Shown: positions 1 to 6,868, counted from the stretch's first letter. The stretch is DNA of 11,774 nucleotides from Ruminococcus sp. (GCA_003446315.1 DMBA01000229.1:1-11774); one strand, 5' to 3'. Translations and numbers: made by a program. Notes: generated by a model not told the origin, from the letters alone.

Positions 1-378
1 CAGCAGGGTTACCCGCAGCAGGGCTATCCCCAGCAGGGCGTTCAGCAATCTGCATATCTCAATCCGCAGCAGGCAGCGCCGTATCAGCAGAACGGCGGTA
101 TTGTTTCACAGCCGCTGCATTCCGGCATGATGCAGCAGAGAAGCATCTATCAGCAGCCGCAGGGCGGACAGAGCGTTATGGTCTCTCAGAATCTTGCATC
201 AAACGGCGGTACATATAAGAACCGTCTTGCGAGCTTCATGGATGATGAAGCTGCCGCAGCCGCTGATGAGGCGGAAGAAGCTGAGACCGGTCTGAGCAAA
301 GACGAGATGCTGAAAAAAGCGAAAGAACGGAAAAAAGTTGCGAAGAATAACTTCGGATTCAAAAAGAATGGTTTATAA
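1..378 (+). CDS. C-terminal part of a Gln/Pro/Gly-rich repeat protein, function unknown
   Basis: The reading frame is open from the first base of the window to a TAA at 376-378, so the start lies outside; 125 residues are visible. The first part is low complexity, with repeats of the type QQGYP and many Gln, Pro, Gly and Tyr residues, a composition typical of disordered tails on bacterial proteins. A short alanine/glutamate-rich acidic stretch follows (FMDDEAAAAADEAEEAE, about residues 79-95). A highly basic lysine-rich end (KKAKERKKVAKNNFGFKKNGL) closes the protein. No membrane segment or catalytic motif is seen in this part. An internal ATG at 127 could be mistaken for a start, but the same frame with the same repeat composition continues upstream. 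I do not recognise the family; the diagnostic domain is presumably upstream of the window. Confidence 0.75.
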   Translation, partial: QQGYPQQGYPQQGVQQSAYLNPQQAAPYQQNGGIVSQPLHSGMMQQRSIYQQPQGGQSVMVSQNLASNGGTYKNRLASFMDDEAAAAADEAEEAETGLSKDEMLKKAKERKKVAKNNFGFKKNGL

Positions 379-402
379 TTCAGCTCTTTGCTGAAAAACG
401 GT

Positions 403-445
403 ATGCCATAGTATTTCTGATGTTCTGTCAGGAATGCTATGGCAT
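403..445 (+). terminator. Long hairpin, probable terminator of the QQGYP-repeat gene
   Basis: Positions 403-420 pair with 428-445 over about 18 bp (perfect ATGCCATAG/CTATGGCAT outer half, inner half with two G-T pairs) around a 7-nt loop. It starts 25 nt after the stop codon. The tail is only moderately T-rich (TTCTATT), so termination may be weak. Confidence 0.55.
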
Positions 446-454
446 TTCTATTGA

Positions 455-470
455 TCGGATATGCATCCGA
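455..470 (+). other. Small 6-bp hairpin just upstream of the DUF7660-like gene RBS
   Basis: TCGGAT (455-460) pairs with ATCCGA (465-470) around an ATGC tetraloop, ending 5 nt before the GAGGTG ribosome binding site at 476-481. It could be an mRNA stabilising hairpin or a protein site; no function can be assigned. I found no convincing promoter between 379 and 491. Confidence 0.3.
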
Positions 471-491
471 ATACAGAGGTGAGCACAGAAC

Positions 492-728
492 ATGGATCAA
501 CATATTGAAATGCTGGGAAAGATCAAAAGCAAAGATGATTTTATCGTATTTATGCGATTATTCGCACCGACGGCAGACGATCCGTCCGTGAAATGCTATC
601 TGGAATCGCTGACGGCGTGGGCTGCGGATATGGATGGATATTACAGGAATACCGGCAAAGAAATTCCGGCAGATATCAACTGGGATTTTATCGCTTCGCT
701 GCTTTATGCAGGCAGTATCTACGAATAA
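492..728 (+). CDS. DUF7660-like small cytosolic protein (78 aa)
   Basis: This is a 78-residue acidic, soluble protein with no signal peptide or membrane segment. The start ATG at 492 is preceded by GAGGTG (476-481) at 10 nt. The pattern 'KIKSKDDFIVFMRLF ... YLESLTAWAADMDGYYRNTGKEIP ... INWDFIASLLYAGSIYE' matches the layout I recall for the DUF7660 family: an N-terminal 'I.skedF..F', a central 'W..DMdGYY.n.g...P' and a C-terminal 'W...A.iLyaa.iYE'. The length is typical of that family. Its biochemical role is not known to me. It stands alone between two hairpins, so it is probably monocistronic or expressed by read-through from the upstream gene. The family assignment is from memory of motifs. 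Confidence 0.72.
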   Translation: MDQHIEMLGKIKSKDDFIVFMRLFAPTADDPSVKCYLESLTAWAADMDGYYRNTGKEIPADINWDFIASLLYAGSIYE

Positions 729-741
729 CGAAGCATTCCAT

Positions 742-765
742 GCCCCTAAGCGCTCTCTTAGGGGC
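742..765 (+). terminator. 9-bp GC-rich hairpin after the DUF7660-like gene
   Basis: GCCCCTAAG (742-750) pairs perfectly with CTTAGGGGC (757-765) around a 6-nt loop, 13 nt after the stop codon. There is no clear T run after it (TGACTGCTTA), so it may be an imperfect terminator or an mRNA 3' end stabiliser. The arm resembles the hairpin at 10895-10934. Confidence 0.5.
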
Positions 766-804
766 TGACTGCTTATGATATTCGGTGCGTTTCGCTTCAA
801 CGAT

Positions 805-834
805 TTGACAAACAATGCATTGACATGGTATAAT
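805..834 (+). promoter_or_regulatory. Sigma-A promoter of the DUF2156-YkgJ-pepD run
   Basis: TTGACA at 805-810, an 18-bp spacer and TATAAT at 829-834, preceded by TGG, giving an extended -10 (TGnTATAAT). Transcription would start near 841, about 27 nt before the chosen start codon. This excludes a start upstream of 868 for the first gene. Confidence 0.88.
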
Positions 835-867
835 AAAGAGGAATGCAAAATAGAAAGGCGGTACAAC

Positions 868-1782
868 ATGTCCCTATGCTTCCATTCCCCTGCCCCGTCA
901 GACCGGCAATTCACCTTCACGGCTGCCGCAAATTCCGGCGCAAAAGAAAATGATGCCGCATTTGCAAGCATCTTTCTGCTGCGTGAAAAATACGGCATTG
1001 AGATCTGTGCATATGAGCAATTCCTTTTGCGGCGATATCACAGCGGACTCCGTGCCGGATGCTATGGCTTTCCGATCGGGTCAGGAAATCTGAAAGATGC
1101 GGTGCAAAAACTGCACGAAGATGCAATGGAACGGCAGATTCCGTTTCGGTTTGCATTATTGACAAAACAGCAAACAGATTTGCTGGAAGCTGATTTTCCG
1201 CATCAATTCCGGTATTCAGCCGCCGAAAACTATACGGAATATTTATATTTGCGCGAGCATCTTGCGGAATTACGCGGCAGCCGATATCATGGAAAACGCA
1301 ATCATATTGCGCAATTCTGGCGTGCATATCCGGATGCTTATATTCAGCCGCTGATCGCTGAAAATGCAGAATTTGCTGTAAAAATCGCAGAACAATGGCT
1401 GCTTGCGCGTGAAGATCCGCAGGAAGCATCCTTGCAGTATGAGCTGAACTGTATCAGGGAAGCCGCTGCAAACTGGGATGCCTTGCAGCTCTCCGGCTTG
1501 CTGCTCTATGCGGAAACAGAAAAACCGCCGATCGGTATGGAGATCGTTTCACAGATCTCGCCGCATGTGTGGGATATCCACTTTGAAAAGGTCATCCCCG
1601 GTTATCCGCATGCATGGCCGGTCGTGGCAAATGAGACGGCGAAATGTCTCACGGACGCTGAATATCTGAACCGTGAGGAAGATCTTGGGGAAAGCGGCAT
1701 GCGCAGTTCCAAACGGTCATACCGTCCGGATCTGCTGAATGAAAAATTCTTTGCCGAATGGTGCGGAGAGGAGAAACTGTGA
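868..1782 (+). CDS. DUF2156 protein (phosphatidylglycerol lysyltransferase C-terminal-like, GNAT fold)
   Basis: This is a 304-residue soluble protein. The start ATG at 868 follows AAAGGCGG (854-861) and lies downstream of the promoter; the open frame extends back to 775, but that part would not be transcribed. Family hallmarks are visible. 'NYTEYLYLREHLAELRGSRY' followed by 'GKRNHIAQF' lies in the middle (about residues 122-155). Near the C-terminus are 'WPVVANE' and 'YLNREEDLGESGMRSSKRSYRP', matching the conserved 'vNREeD.G..glr.sK.SY.P' end of DUF2156. Known members share a fold with the aminoacyl-tRNA-using transferase domain of MprF. The MprF membrane flippase part is absent here, so lipid lysinylation cannot be assumed; the acceptor substrate is unknown. 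It overlaps the next gene by 1 nt, so the two are translationally coupled. Confidence 0.85.
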   Translation: MSLCFHSPAPSDRQFTFTAAANSGAKENDAAFASIFLLREKYGIEICAYEQFLLRRYHSGLRAGCYGFPIGSGNLKDAVQKLHEDAMERQIPFRFALLTKQQTDLLEADFPHQFRYSAAENYTEYLYLREHLAELRGSRYHGKRNHIAQFWRAYPDAYIQPLIAENAEFAVKIAEQWLLAREDPQEASLQYELNCIREAAANWDALQLSGLLLYAETEKPPIGMEIVSQISPHVWDIHFEKVIPGYPHAWPVVANETAKCLTDAEYLNREEDLGESGMRSSKRSYRPDLLNEKFFAEWCGEEKL

Positions 1783-2252
1783 TGTTACGCGCTGTATTAT
1801 CAGGAGAAACTTGCGCAAAATGCCGCAACTGCTGCGTTTTTGAGGAACAAAGTGCATGGGAAGTGCCCACTTTCCCCGCAGCAGCAGTACAGCGGCTGAA
1901 AAATCAGCCTGCATATCAGATCACGGAAGAAAACGGCAGATACCGCATCCGATTGCCCTATGACGGCAGCGGCAAAGCACAGCCATGTCCGTTTCTGGAT
2001 CCGCAAAACGGCTGTACCCTTCCGCCGGCGGAAAAACCGTTTGCCTGTTCGCTCTGGCCGATCCGCGTGATGCCCGATGCAGCGGGGAACCCTGCACTGA
2101 CACTTTACCGCGGATGTCCGGGCATCCCGCAGGAAACGCTTCCGGCGCTTTATACACTGCTGGATAACGGCTTACGCACACGCATTTTTGAGGAGCTGGC
2201 GCGTGACCCGTCGCTGCTGCTCCCCTATCATCCGAATTACTATTATTTATAA
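1782..2252 (+). CDS. YkgJ-type cysteine cluster protein (putative Zn/Fe-binding)
   Basis: This 156-residue protein has the CxxCxxCC cluster at C11, C14, C17 and C18 (CAKCRNCC), with further cysteines at about 69 (QPCPFL), 78 (NGCTL), 89 (FACSLWP) and 112 (RGCPG). This arrangement is that of the YkgJ/UPF0153 putative zinc- or iron-chelating family. Known members are soluble, poorly characterised metal-binding proteins; no reaction can be assigned. The ATG at 1782 shares its A with the upstream TGA stop. A strong RBS (GGAGAGGAG, 1765-1773) lies inside the upstream gene, which favours this start over in-frame 1758. Coupling to the DUF2156 gene suggests they act together or are needed in equal amounts, which is inference. 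The C-terminus ends in a tyrosine-rich tail (PNYYYL). Confidence 0.85.
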   Translation: MLRAVLSGETCAKCRNCCVFEEQSAWEVPTFPAAAVQRLKNQPAYQITEENGRYRIRLPYDGSGKAQPCPFLDPQNGCTLPPAEKPFACSLWPIRVMPDAAGNPALTLYRGCPGIPQETLPALYTLLDNGLRTRIFEELARDPSLLLPYHPNYYYL

Positions 2253-2285
2253 TAAATAAACAAAACGCAACAGGGAGTGATTCAA

Positions 2286-3713
2286 ATGAACCAATTACCG
2301 CAGCCGGAATCCGTTTTCCGTTATTTCTCGGAAATCGCTTCGATTCCGCATGGATCCGGCAATACCGGCATGATCCGGAAATGGGCGCTGGATACGGCAG
2401 AAAAGCTGCATTGTCCGGCATATGCCGATGAAACAGGCAATGTTGTGATCCGGAAAGCCGCATCTACCGGATATGAAGATCATCCCGGCGTGATCCTGCA
2501 AGGACACATGGATATGGTTTGCGCCAAGGAACCGGATTGTCAGAAAAATATGGAAACAGAAGGACTTGATCTGATCTGGGGCGACACTTTTCTGACCGCT
2601 GACGGCACGACTTTGGGCGGCGATGACGGCATTGCTGTTGCATATGCGTTTGCAATCCTGGAAGACGACAGCATTCCGCATCCCCCGCTGACGGTCATTT
2701 TGACAGTCGATGAAGAAACCGGCATGGACGGCGCAACAGGTCTTGCACCGGATGCACTGACCGGCAAATATCTCATCAACATTGATTCCGAGCAGGAAGG
2801 CGTGTTTACGGTCGGCTGCGCAGGCGGTATCCGCGTGCATATGCAGGAACCGGCTGAAACGCAGGAAACATCCGGCACGAGCATCTCACTGACGGTATCC
2901 GGATTGATCGGCGGACATTCCGGCACAGAGATCCACAAGCCCTTGCTGAATGCAAATCTTGTGATGCTGGCGCTTTTGCGTGCAGTATCCAGCCCGATCG
3001 CACTGTGTGTATGGCAGGGCGGCGTGCGGGATAATGTCATTCCGACGGACTGCACGGCTGCGCTGATCGTATCGGCAGAAGATGCAGCGCAGATCCGGCG
3101 TGAGATCACGGCGCAATTTGATGCGATCAAGGCGGAAAATCCGCAGGAAACCGGCATGGCGCTGCAAATAAACTGCAATGCGGAAAGCACGGCAATTGCT
3201 CTGACAACAACATGCACAAGCGATCTGCTGCGGAGTCTGGATGCGCTTCCGAACGGCGTACAGGAGATGCATGCCGTTTTGCCGATGCCGGAGACATCGC
3301 TGAATCTCGGTGTTTTTGCGCTGAAAGACGGGGTCATGCATGTGGATGCATTGATCCGCAGCGGAAACAATGCAAAGAAAGCAGCGCTTGCGGAGAAGCT
3401 GCATGCGCATATTGCATCTGTAGGCGGAACGGCATCTGATTCCGGTGCATATCCGGCATGGGAATATATTCCGGACACCGCACTTGAAAAGACGGCAGCA
3501 GCGGTATATACAGAGATGTACGGCAAACCGCCGGTCATTGAAACGATCCATGCGGGTTTGGAATGCGGGATACTGGCAGCAAAAGCGCCGCAATTATCGT
3601 GCATATCCATCGGGCCGGATATTCTGGATATCCACACGCCGCGGGAGCGTCTTTCGCTTGCATCAACTGCACGCACATGGGATTTTCTGATCGCCCTGCT
3701 GCAATCATTATAA
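2286..3713 (+). CDS. pepD: Aminoacyl-histidine dipeptidase PepD (M20C metallopeptidase)
   Basis: This is a 475-residue cytosolic dinuclear zinc dipeptidase, expected to hydrolyse Xaa-His and other dipeptides during peptide use. The M20 metal and catalytic motifs are all present. QGHMDMV supplies H74 and D76. LGGDDGIA (about 110-117) supplies the bridging aspartate. VDEETG supplies E143 (general base) and E144. NIDSEQEG supplies D167. GGHSG lies in the lid domain. HAGLECG (H422) and IHTP (H450) lie near the C-terminus. The length agrees with E. coli PepD (about 485). The ATG at 2286 follows AGGGAG (2272-2276) at 9 nt; a GTG at 2277 sits too close to the RBS. It lies 33 nt after the YkgJ-type gene with no terminator between them, so it is probably co-transcribed. 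No signal peptide is seen. Confidence 0.95.
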   Translation: MNQLPQPESVFRYFSEIASIPHGSGNTGMIRKWALDTAEKLHCPAYADETGNVVIRKAASTGYEDHPGVILQGHMDMVCAKEPDCQKNMETEGLDLIWGDTFLTADGTTLGGDDGIAVAYAFAILEDDSIPHPPLTVILTVDEETGMDGATGLAPDALTGKYLINIDSEQEGVFTVGCAGGIRVHMQEPAETQETSGTSISLTVSGLIGGHSGTEIHKPLLNANLVMLALLRAVSSPIALCVWQGGVRDNVIPTDCTAALIVSAEDAAQIRREITAQFDAIKAENPQETGMALQINCNAESTAIALTTTCTSDLLRSLDALPNGVQEMHAVLPMPETSLNLGVFALKDGVMHVDALIRSGNNAKKAALAEKLHAHIASVGGTASDSGAYPAWEYIPDTALEKTAAAVYTEMYGKPPVIETIHAGLECGILAAKAPQLSCISIGPDILDIHTPRERLSLASTARTWDFLIALLQSL

Positions 3714-3837
3714 CCAGAGCCGCGCAAATGATCGAAAGTCCGCCGGATCACAAATCACACTGGAATCAAGCGTTCTTGCGTAAAACTTGTTTCAGACGAG
3801 TAAACTGCGGCTGATTCCGCCCATATAGCAAACGAAA

Positions 3838-3871
3838 GGGGAAGCGATCCTGATAAATGGACTGCTTCCCC
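3838..3871. terminator. Bidirectional terminator between pepD and the convergent P-loop ATPase gene
   Basis: GGGGAAGC (3838-3845) pairs with GCTTCCCC (3864-3871), extended inward by TCC/GGA, and an outer GCAAAC/GTTTGC pair (3828-3833, 3873-3878) frames it. On the minus strand the arm is followed directly by TTTCGTTTG. On the plus strand a T-run comes later (about 3890). The rest of 3714-3830 shows nothing recognisable. Confidence 0.65.
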
Positions 3872-3915
3872 TGTTTGCAATCTTCAGTTTTTTCCGTATG
3901 ACGGGCTGCATGGCA

Positions 3916-4614
3916 TCACTGCACTGCTTCTGATTTCGGCATCCACGGCAGCCGCACAACAACCGGTACCTGCATCGCAAGTGCATCCGGAACCGCATCC
4001 GGAACCGGAATAAAATCAGGTACCGTCACGCAGGCAGCAGGCAGACCCATATTTGCACAGAGCGCCTCAAACAACGGCATACTCTCCGCGATCATCTCCG
4101 GTTTTGTCTCCATGCCAAGATTGGTATTATTGACCAGATGCGTCAATTTCATACGGCTGGCGCGTTCAATGCCGCGAAGATAAATTTCCGCATCCTCAGC
4201 AGAACGGGTCAGATAACGGCGGAATGAAACAACACCCAGCATATCCAGTTCATTCGTTTCCGCATAACTATTGAGCACATGCGAATATCTGCCGAGTGCA
4301 ACCGCACCGTCTTCATCACCGCCCACATCAATAATCAAATGTCCTTCCCCTGCTGCAAGACCGCCAAGATCAAACTGCACACTCGGAATATCAACATTTG
4401 TATTCGCATAATCGGGCGCACGGAGCGTGATCCCGCGCTTTGCGAACGCCTCAGCAAAATCAGCAGTCCGGAAATAAGGATTGACCAGATCAAAATCTAC
4501 GACTGTCACCTTTTTTCCCTGTGCAGCAAGCGCAAGCGCAAGCGATGCAGAAAAATTCGTTTTGCCGGAGCCGAAATGTCCGGTCACAACAATGATTTTC
4601 TTCGGCTGATACAT
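3916..4614 (-). CDS. P-loop NTPase of the MinD/ParA/CobB-like (SIMIBI) type, function unknown
   Basis: This is a 232-residue soluble protein. It opens with 'IIVVTGHFGSGKTNFS', a Walker A P-loop at residues 12-19. Next is 'VTVVDFDLVNPYFRT' (36-50), which matches the switch-I/Walker A' aspartate region of MinD/CobB-type ATPases. 'HLIIDVGGDEDGA' (92-104) is Walker B-like, and 'THLVNNTNLGMET' acts as a base-recognition-like loop. The classical deviant Walker A lysine (KGGxxKT) of ParA/MinD is absent: the P-loop reads GHFGSGKT. The chosen ATG at 4614 has AAAGGA about 10 nt upstream and sits after a good promoter; an open frame reaching 4749 would start inside or before that promoter. It has no operon partner here (convergent with pepD, divergent from the zinc-ribbon gene), so context gives no partner. 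ATP binding is likely; the target is unknown. Confidence 0.82.
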   Translation of the reverse strand: MYQPKKIIVVTGHFGSGKTNFSASLALALAAQGKKVTVVDFDLVNPYFRTADFAEAFAKRGITLRAPDYANTNVDIPSVQFDLGGLAAGEGHLIIDVGGDEDGAVALGRYSHVLNSYAETNELDMLGVVSFRRYLTRSAEDAEIYLRGIERASRMKLTHLVNNTNLGMETKPEMIAESMPLFEALCANMGLPAACVTVPDFIPVPDAVPDALAMQVPVVVRLPWMPKSEAVQ

Positions 4615-4636
4615 CCAAACACATCCTTTCCCCATT

Positions 4637-4665
4637 ATTATATCACAGAACACAGAAAAAATCAA
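4637..4665 (-). promoter_or_regulatory. Minus-strand sigma-A promoter of the P-loop ATPase gene
   Basis: Read on the minus strand: TTGATT (4660-4665), a 17-bp spacer, TATAAT (4637-4642) preceded by TGA (extended -10). The predicted start near 4630 gives a leader of only about 15 nt carrying AAAGGA, and supports the ATG at 4614. Confidence 0.8.
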
Positions 4666-4820
4666 CCGCGGCGGCATGCTCAGCACAAAATCAGAATGCC
4701 CGTTTCCGTCTGCATCAAATCTGTAATCTTCATACAAGGCACGCATCATGATTTCATCAAATACAATAAAAAATTTAGAAAAAATTCACGTTCTGATCTG
4801 TGCAGAAAGAGTCATATTGG

Positions 4821-4849
4821 TTGACAAAAAACGTGATATGTGCTATAAT
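4821..4849 (+). promoter_or_regulatory. Consensus sigma-A promoter of the zinc-ribbon-ispD-ispF operon
   Basis: TTGACA (4821-4826), exactly 17 bp, TATAAT (4844-4849) preceded by TGC (extended -10). This is a full consensus match and predicts strong, largely constitutive transcription. The start would be near 4856, giving a leader of about 32 nt. Confidence 0.92.
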
Positions 4850-4887
4850 AAGGAAAACGCTGCGGCGTATTTTAGGAGGTAATGATT

Positions 4888-5490
4888 ATGGCAATGGAAT
4901 TCTTAGATAAACTGACAGCTCAGGTTTCCAGAACAGCAAAGCAAGTTTCTGACAATGCAAAGAGCCTTGCAGACAAGAATCGCATTCGCAAGGACATCGC
5001 AGCTACTGAAAACGAACTGCGCAACCGCTTCCGCGATATCGGCGAACGGTATTTCATCGAAACGAAGGACAATCCTTCTCCGGAATATGCAGAGATGTTT
5101 GCAGCGATCACAGAACTTCAGGCAACACTTGCCGCGAAGCAGCATGAGATCGAAGCACTGGACGGCACTGTCATTTGTCCGGAATGCGGCGGTTCCATTG
5201 CCATCGGCTCTAAATTCTGCCCGCACTGCGGATCCGCAGCACCTGTTCCGGCTCCGATCCCGGAAGCTGCCGGCAATGTGCAGCCGCTTTGCCCGTTCTG
5301 CGGTCAGGCATTGGCTCCGGATGCCATGTTCTGCGCTTCCTGCGGCAATAAACTGCCCGAACAGCATGCACCGGTTCCGACCGTACCGGTACAGCCCGTA
5401 CAGAATATCTGCCCGAACTGCGGCGAAGTGCTCCCTGCTGATGCACTGTTCTGCGCAGTCTGCGGCACAAAAGCCCCCGGCATTGACTGA
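4888..5490 (+). CDS. Coiled-coil protein with three C-terminal zinc ribbons
   Basis: This is a 200-residue soluble protein. Residues 1-92 are helical and charged, with heptad-like spacing (FLDKLTAQVSRTAKQV, then NELRNRFRDIGERYF and ELQATLAAKQHEIEAL), so a coiled coil is likely. Three CxxC-x10-CxxC zinc ribbons follow: C97/C100/C111/C114, C135/C138/C149/C152 and C175/C178/C189/C192, separated by Pro/Ala/Val-rich linkers. This resembles the 'zinc-ribbon domain' proteins of Firmicutes that end in zinc_ribbon_2 or DZANK-like modules; zinc binding is likely and the partner is unknown. I chose ATG 4888, 8 nt after AGGAGG (4874-4879); the ATG at 4882 is only 2 nt from it. It is first in an operon, overlapping ispD by 1 nt. 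Confidence 0.85.
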   Translation: MAMEFLDKLTAQVSRTAKQVSDNAKSLADKNRIRKDIAATENELRNRFRDIGERYFIETKDNPSPEYAEMFAAITELQATLAAKQHEIEALDGTVICPECGGSIAIGSKFCPHCGSAAPVPAPIPEAAGNVQPLCPFCGQALAPDAMFCASCGNKLPEQHAPVPTVPVQPVQNICPNCGEVLPADALFCAVCGTKAPGID

Positions 5491-6197
5491 TGCTGAACGG
5501 CGTTACACGAGATACAGCCGCCCTTCTGGTCTGCGCAGGCAACGCGACCAGAATGGGCGGTATCCATAAGATCCTGCATCCGCTGGGCAGCAGCACTGTT
5601 CTGGCGCATATCCTGCAAACCGTCTGCGCTTGTGACCGCATCGCAGAGGTGATCGTGATATGCCGGCAGCAGGATACAGCGGAATTTGAAGCAGCACTGG
5701 AAACGCGCACTTTCCCCATCCCGATCCGGATCGTCACCGGCGGCAGTACCCGTCAGGAGAGCGTGCGAAACGGCTTTGCTGCGATCCGTTCGGCTTGCAC
5801 ATGGGTCGCCATCCATGACGGTGCAAGACCCTTGCTTCGGCTGGATGATTTTGCCCGTGTCATTGCGGATGCGGAAGAAACAGATGCTGCATCACTCGGC
5901 GTTCCGGTAAAAGACACGATCAAAACGGTCAAAGACGGCATCATCACCGATACGCCGGAACGTTCCGCACTCTGGCTGACCCAGACACCGCAGGTATTCC
6001 GGCGCACGCTCTATGCAGCAGCAATGGAGAAAGCCGAAGCGGACGGAAAAGACTATACGGATGACTGTCAATTGGTGGAAGCGCTGAACCGCAAGGTCAG
6101 GATGACTGCGGGTTCCTATGACAATATCAAGCTCACCACACCGGAAGATTTTGCAATTGCGGAAGCATTGCTGCGTTTGCAGCAAACGGAGGATTGA
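5490..6197 (+). CDS. ispD: 2-C-methyl-D-erythritol 4-phosphate cytidylyltransferase IspD
   Basis: This 235-residue cytosolic enzyme of the MEP isoprenoid pathway transfers CMP from CTP to MEP. Visible motifs are the nucleotide loop 'CAGNATRMG' (15-23; R21 and K27 match the conserved catalytic Arg/Lys), '[12 protein letters not shown]' (84-95), 'IHDGARPLL' (108-116), 'VPVKDTIK' (138-145), 'TQTPQVFR' (164-171), 'YTDDCQLVE' (189-197) and '[17 protein letters not shown]' (209-225, with the conserved lysine). The length is typical. The ATG shares its A with the TGA of the zinc-ribbon gene. No Shine-Dalgarno-like sequence precedes it, so translation probably depends on coupling to the upstream gene. 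It is followed by ispF after 4 nt. Confidence 0.96.
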   Translation: MLNGVTRDTAALLVCAGNATRMGGIHKILHPLGSSTVLAHILQTVCACDRIAEVIVICRQQDTAEFEAALETRTFPIPIRIVTGGSTRQESVRNGFAAIRSACTWVAIHDGARPLLRLDDFARVIADAEETDAASLGVPVKDTIKTVKDGIITDTPERSALWLTQTPQVFRRTLYAAAMEKAEADGKDYTDDCQLVEALNRKVRMTAGSYDNIKLTTPEDFAIAEALLRLQQTED

Positions 6198-6201
6198 TAT
6201 T

Positions 6202-6729
6202 ATGACAGATTTGCGAATTGGTCACGGCTATGATGTGCACCGGCTTACCGAAGGCAGAAAACTGATTATCGGCGGCACAGAGATCCCGCACCGTCTTGGA
6301 TTACTGGGACATTCAGATGCGGATGTCCTCACACACGCGATCATGGATGCGATGCTCGGTGCACTCGCACTGGGCGATATCGGGCAGCATTTTCCGGATA
6401 CAGACCCGCGTTATGCAGGCGCTGACAGCATCCAGCTTTTGCGTTATGTCAATGCCATGATCCAGCAGAAGGGCTGGGAACTGTCGAATCTGGATGCAAC
6501 GATTCTTGCGCAGGCACCCAAACTCGCACCGCATATCCCGCAGATGCGCAAAAATATCATGAATGCGATCGGCTGCACGCTGGGACAGGTCAGCATCAAA
6601 GCAACAACGGAAGAAAAACTCGGCTTTACCGGCAAAGAGCAAGGCATCGCTGCACACTGTGTTGTGCTTTTGAAGAAGATCCCGTCCCCGCTTCAGCGCA
6701 GACCGGTCGGCAGAGTCATTCCGCTGTAA
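6202..6729 (+). CDS. ispF: 2-C-methyl-D-erythritol 2,4-cyclodiphosphate synthase IspF
   Basis: This 175-residue cytosolic MEP-pathway enzyme cyclises CDP-ME 2-phosphate and releases CMP. Zinc ligands D11 and H13 lie in 'GHGYDVHRL' and H45 in '[17 protein letters not shown]'. '[10 protein letters not shown]' (59-68), '[17 protein letters not shown]' and the CDP-binding '[20 protein letters not shown]' (131-150) are also present. The usual length is about 157-160. Here the domain ends near residue 158 and a 15-17 residue Pro/Arg tail follows ([18 protein letters not shown]), not part of the usual fold. The ATG at 6202 has CGGAGG (6187-6192) at 9 nt; the longer open frame from 6118 would overlap ispD. 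IspE, the enzyme between IspD and IspF, is not in this window. Confidence 0.96.
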   Translation: MTDLRIGHGYDVHRLTEGRKLIIGGTEIPHRLGLLGHSDADVLTHAIMDAMLGALALGDIGQHFPDTDPRYAGADSIQLLRYVNAMIQQKGWELSNLDATILAQAPKLAPHIPQMRKNIMNAIGCTLGQVSIKATTEEKLGFTGKEQGIAAHCVVLLKKIPSPLQRRPVGRVIPL

Positions 6730-6738
6730 AAAACAGCG
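6722..6738 (+). other. Small GC hairpin at the ispF stop codon
   Basis: CGCTGT (6722-6727) pairs with ACAGCG (6733-6738) around AAAAA, spanning the ispF TAA. There is no T-run, so it is not a convincing terminator; it may protect the mRNA 3' end. Confidence 0.3.
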
Positions 6739-6767
6739 CTCCCGAAACCGCAATCAGAATCAACATC

Positions 6768-6793
6768 ATATGTCGCTTTTCAGGCGACCATAT
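6768..6793 (+). terminator. Bulged hairpin after ispF, possible weak terminator
   Basis: ATATG-TCGC (6768-6776) pairs with GCGA-C-CATAT (6784-6793) with one bulged C and a TTTTCAG loop. The tail (CCTTCTTCTG) is pyrimidine-rich but not a T-run. Its last base is also the first base of the long inverted repeat described separately, so the two structures exclude each other only marginally. Confidence 0.3.
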
Positions 6794-6868
6794 CCTTCTT
6801 CTGATGTGCTATACTAAAAGCATGAAAGGCGGAAGCAACCGGCTGACGCGCTCACATCAGAAGGAGGA
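6793..6868 (+). promoter_or_regulatory. 16-bp inverted repeat whose 3' arm contains the vWA gene RBS
   Basis: Positions 6793-6808 are the reverse complement of 6853-6868 at 15 of 16 bases, and the one difference is a G-U pair in RNA, so all 16 pairs form. The 3' arm includes AAGGAGG (6861-6867), the Shine-Dalgarno of the gene at 6875. The 5' arm lies upstream of the likely -10 box at 6810-6815. Transcripts from that promoter would lack the 5' arm, while read-through RNA from ispF would carry it and hide the RBS. It could instead be a DNA operator. Confidence 0.6.
6807..6815 (+). promoter_or_regulatory. Candidate extended -10 promoter of the vWA gene
   Basis: TGC followed by TATACT (6810-6815) fits an extended -10. 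The -35 position (6787-6792, ACCATA) is poor, so the promoter may be weak or need an activator. The predicted start near 6822 gives a leader of about 53 nt. Confidence 0.5.

Noticed and set aside
1..126. QQGYP repeats as a DNA-level tandem repeat or CRISPR-like array
   Set aside because: The period is short and irregular and is explained by codons for a Gln/Gly/Tyr/Pro-rich protein tail.
775..867. Longer N-terminus for the DUF2156 gene
   Set aside because: This stretch contains the promoter itself, so it would not be in the mRNA.
2540..3751. A 403-codon minus-strand frame opposite pepD
   Set aside because: Shadow of pepD, whose M20 motifs are unmistakable; Ser/Ala/Cys-rich composition is typical of antisense translation.
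5490..5560. Degenerate nucleotide-binding loop in IspD (GNATRMG instead of GxGxRM)
   Set aside because: The GNxTRMG variant is common in Clostridia IspD proteins as I recall, and the catalytic Arg and Lys are kept, so this is not a sign of decay.
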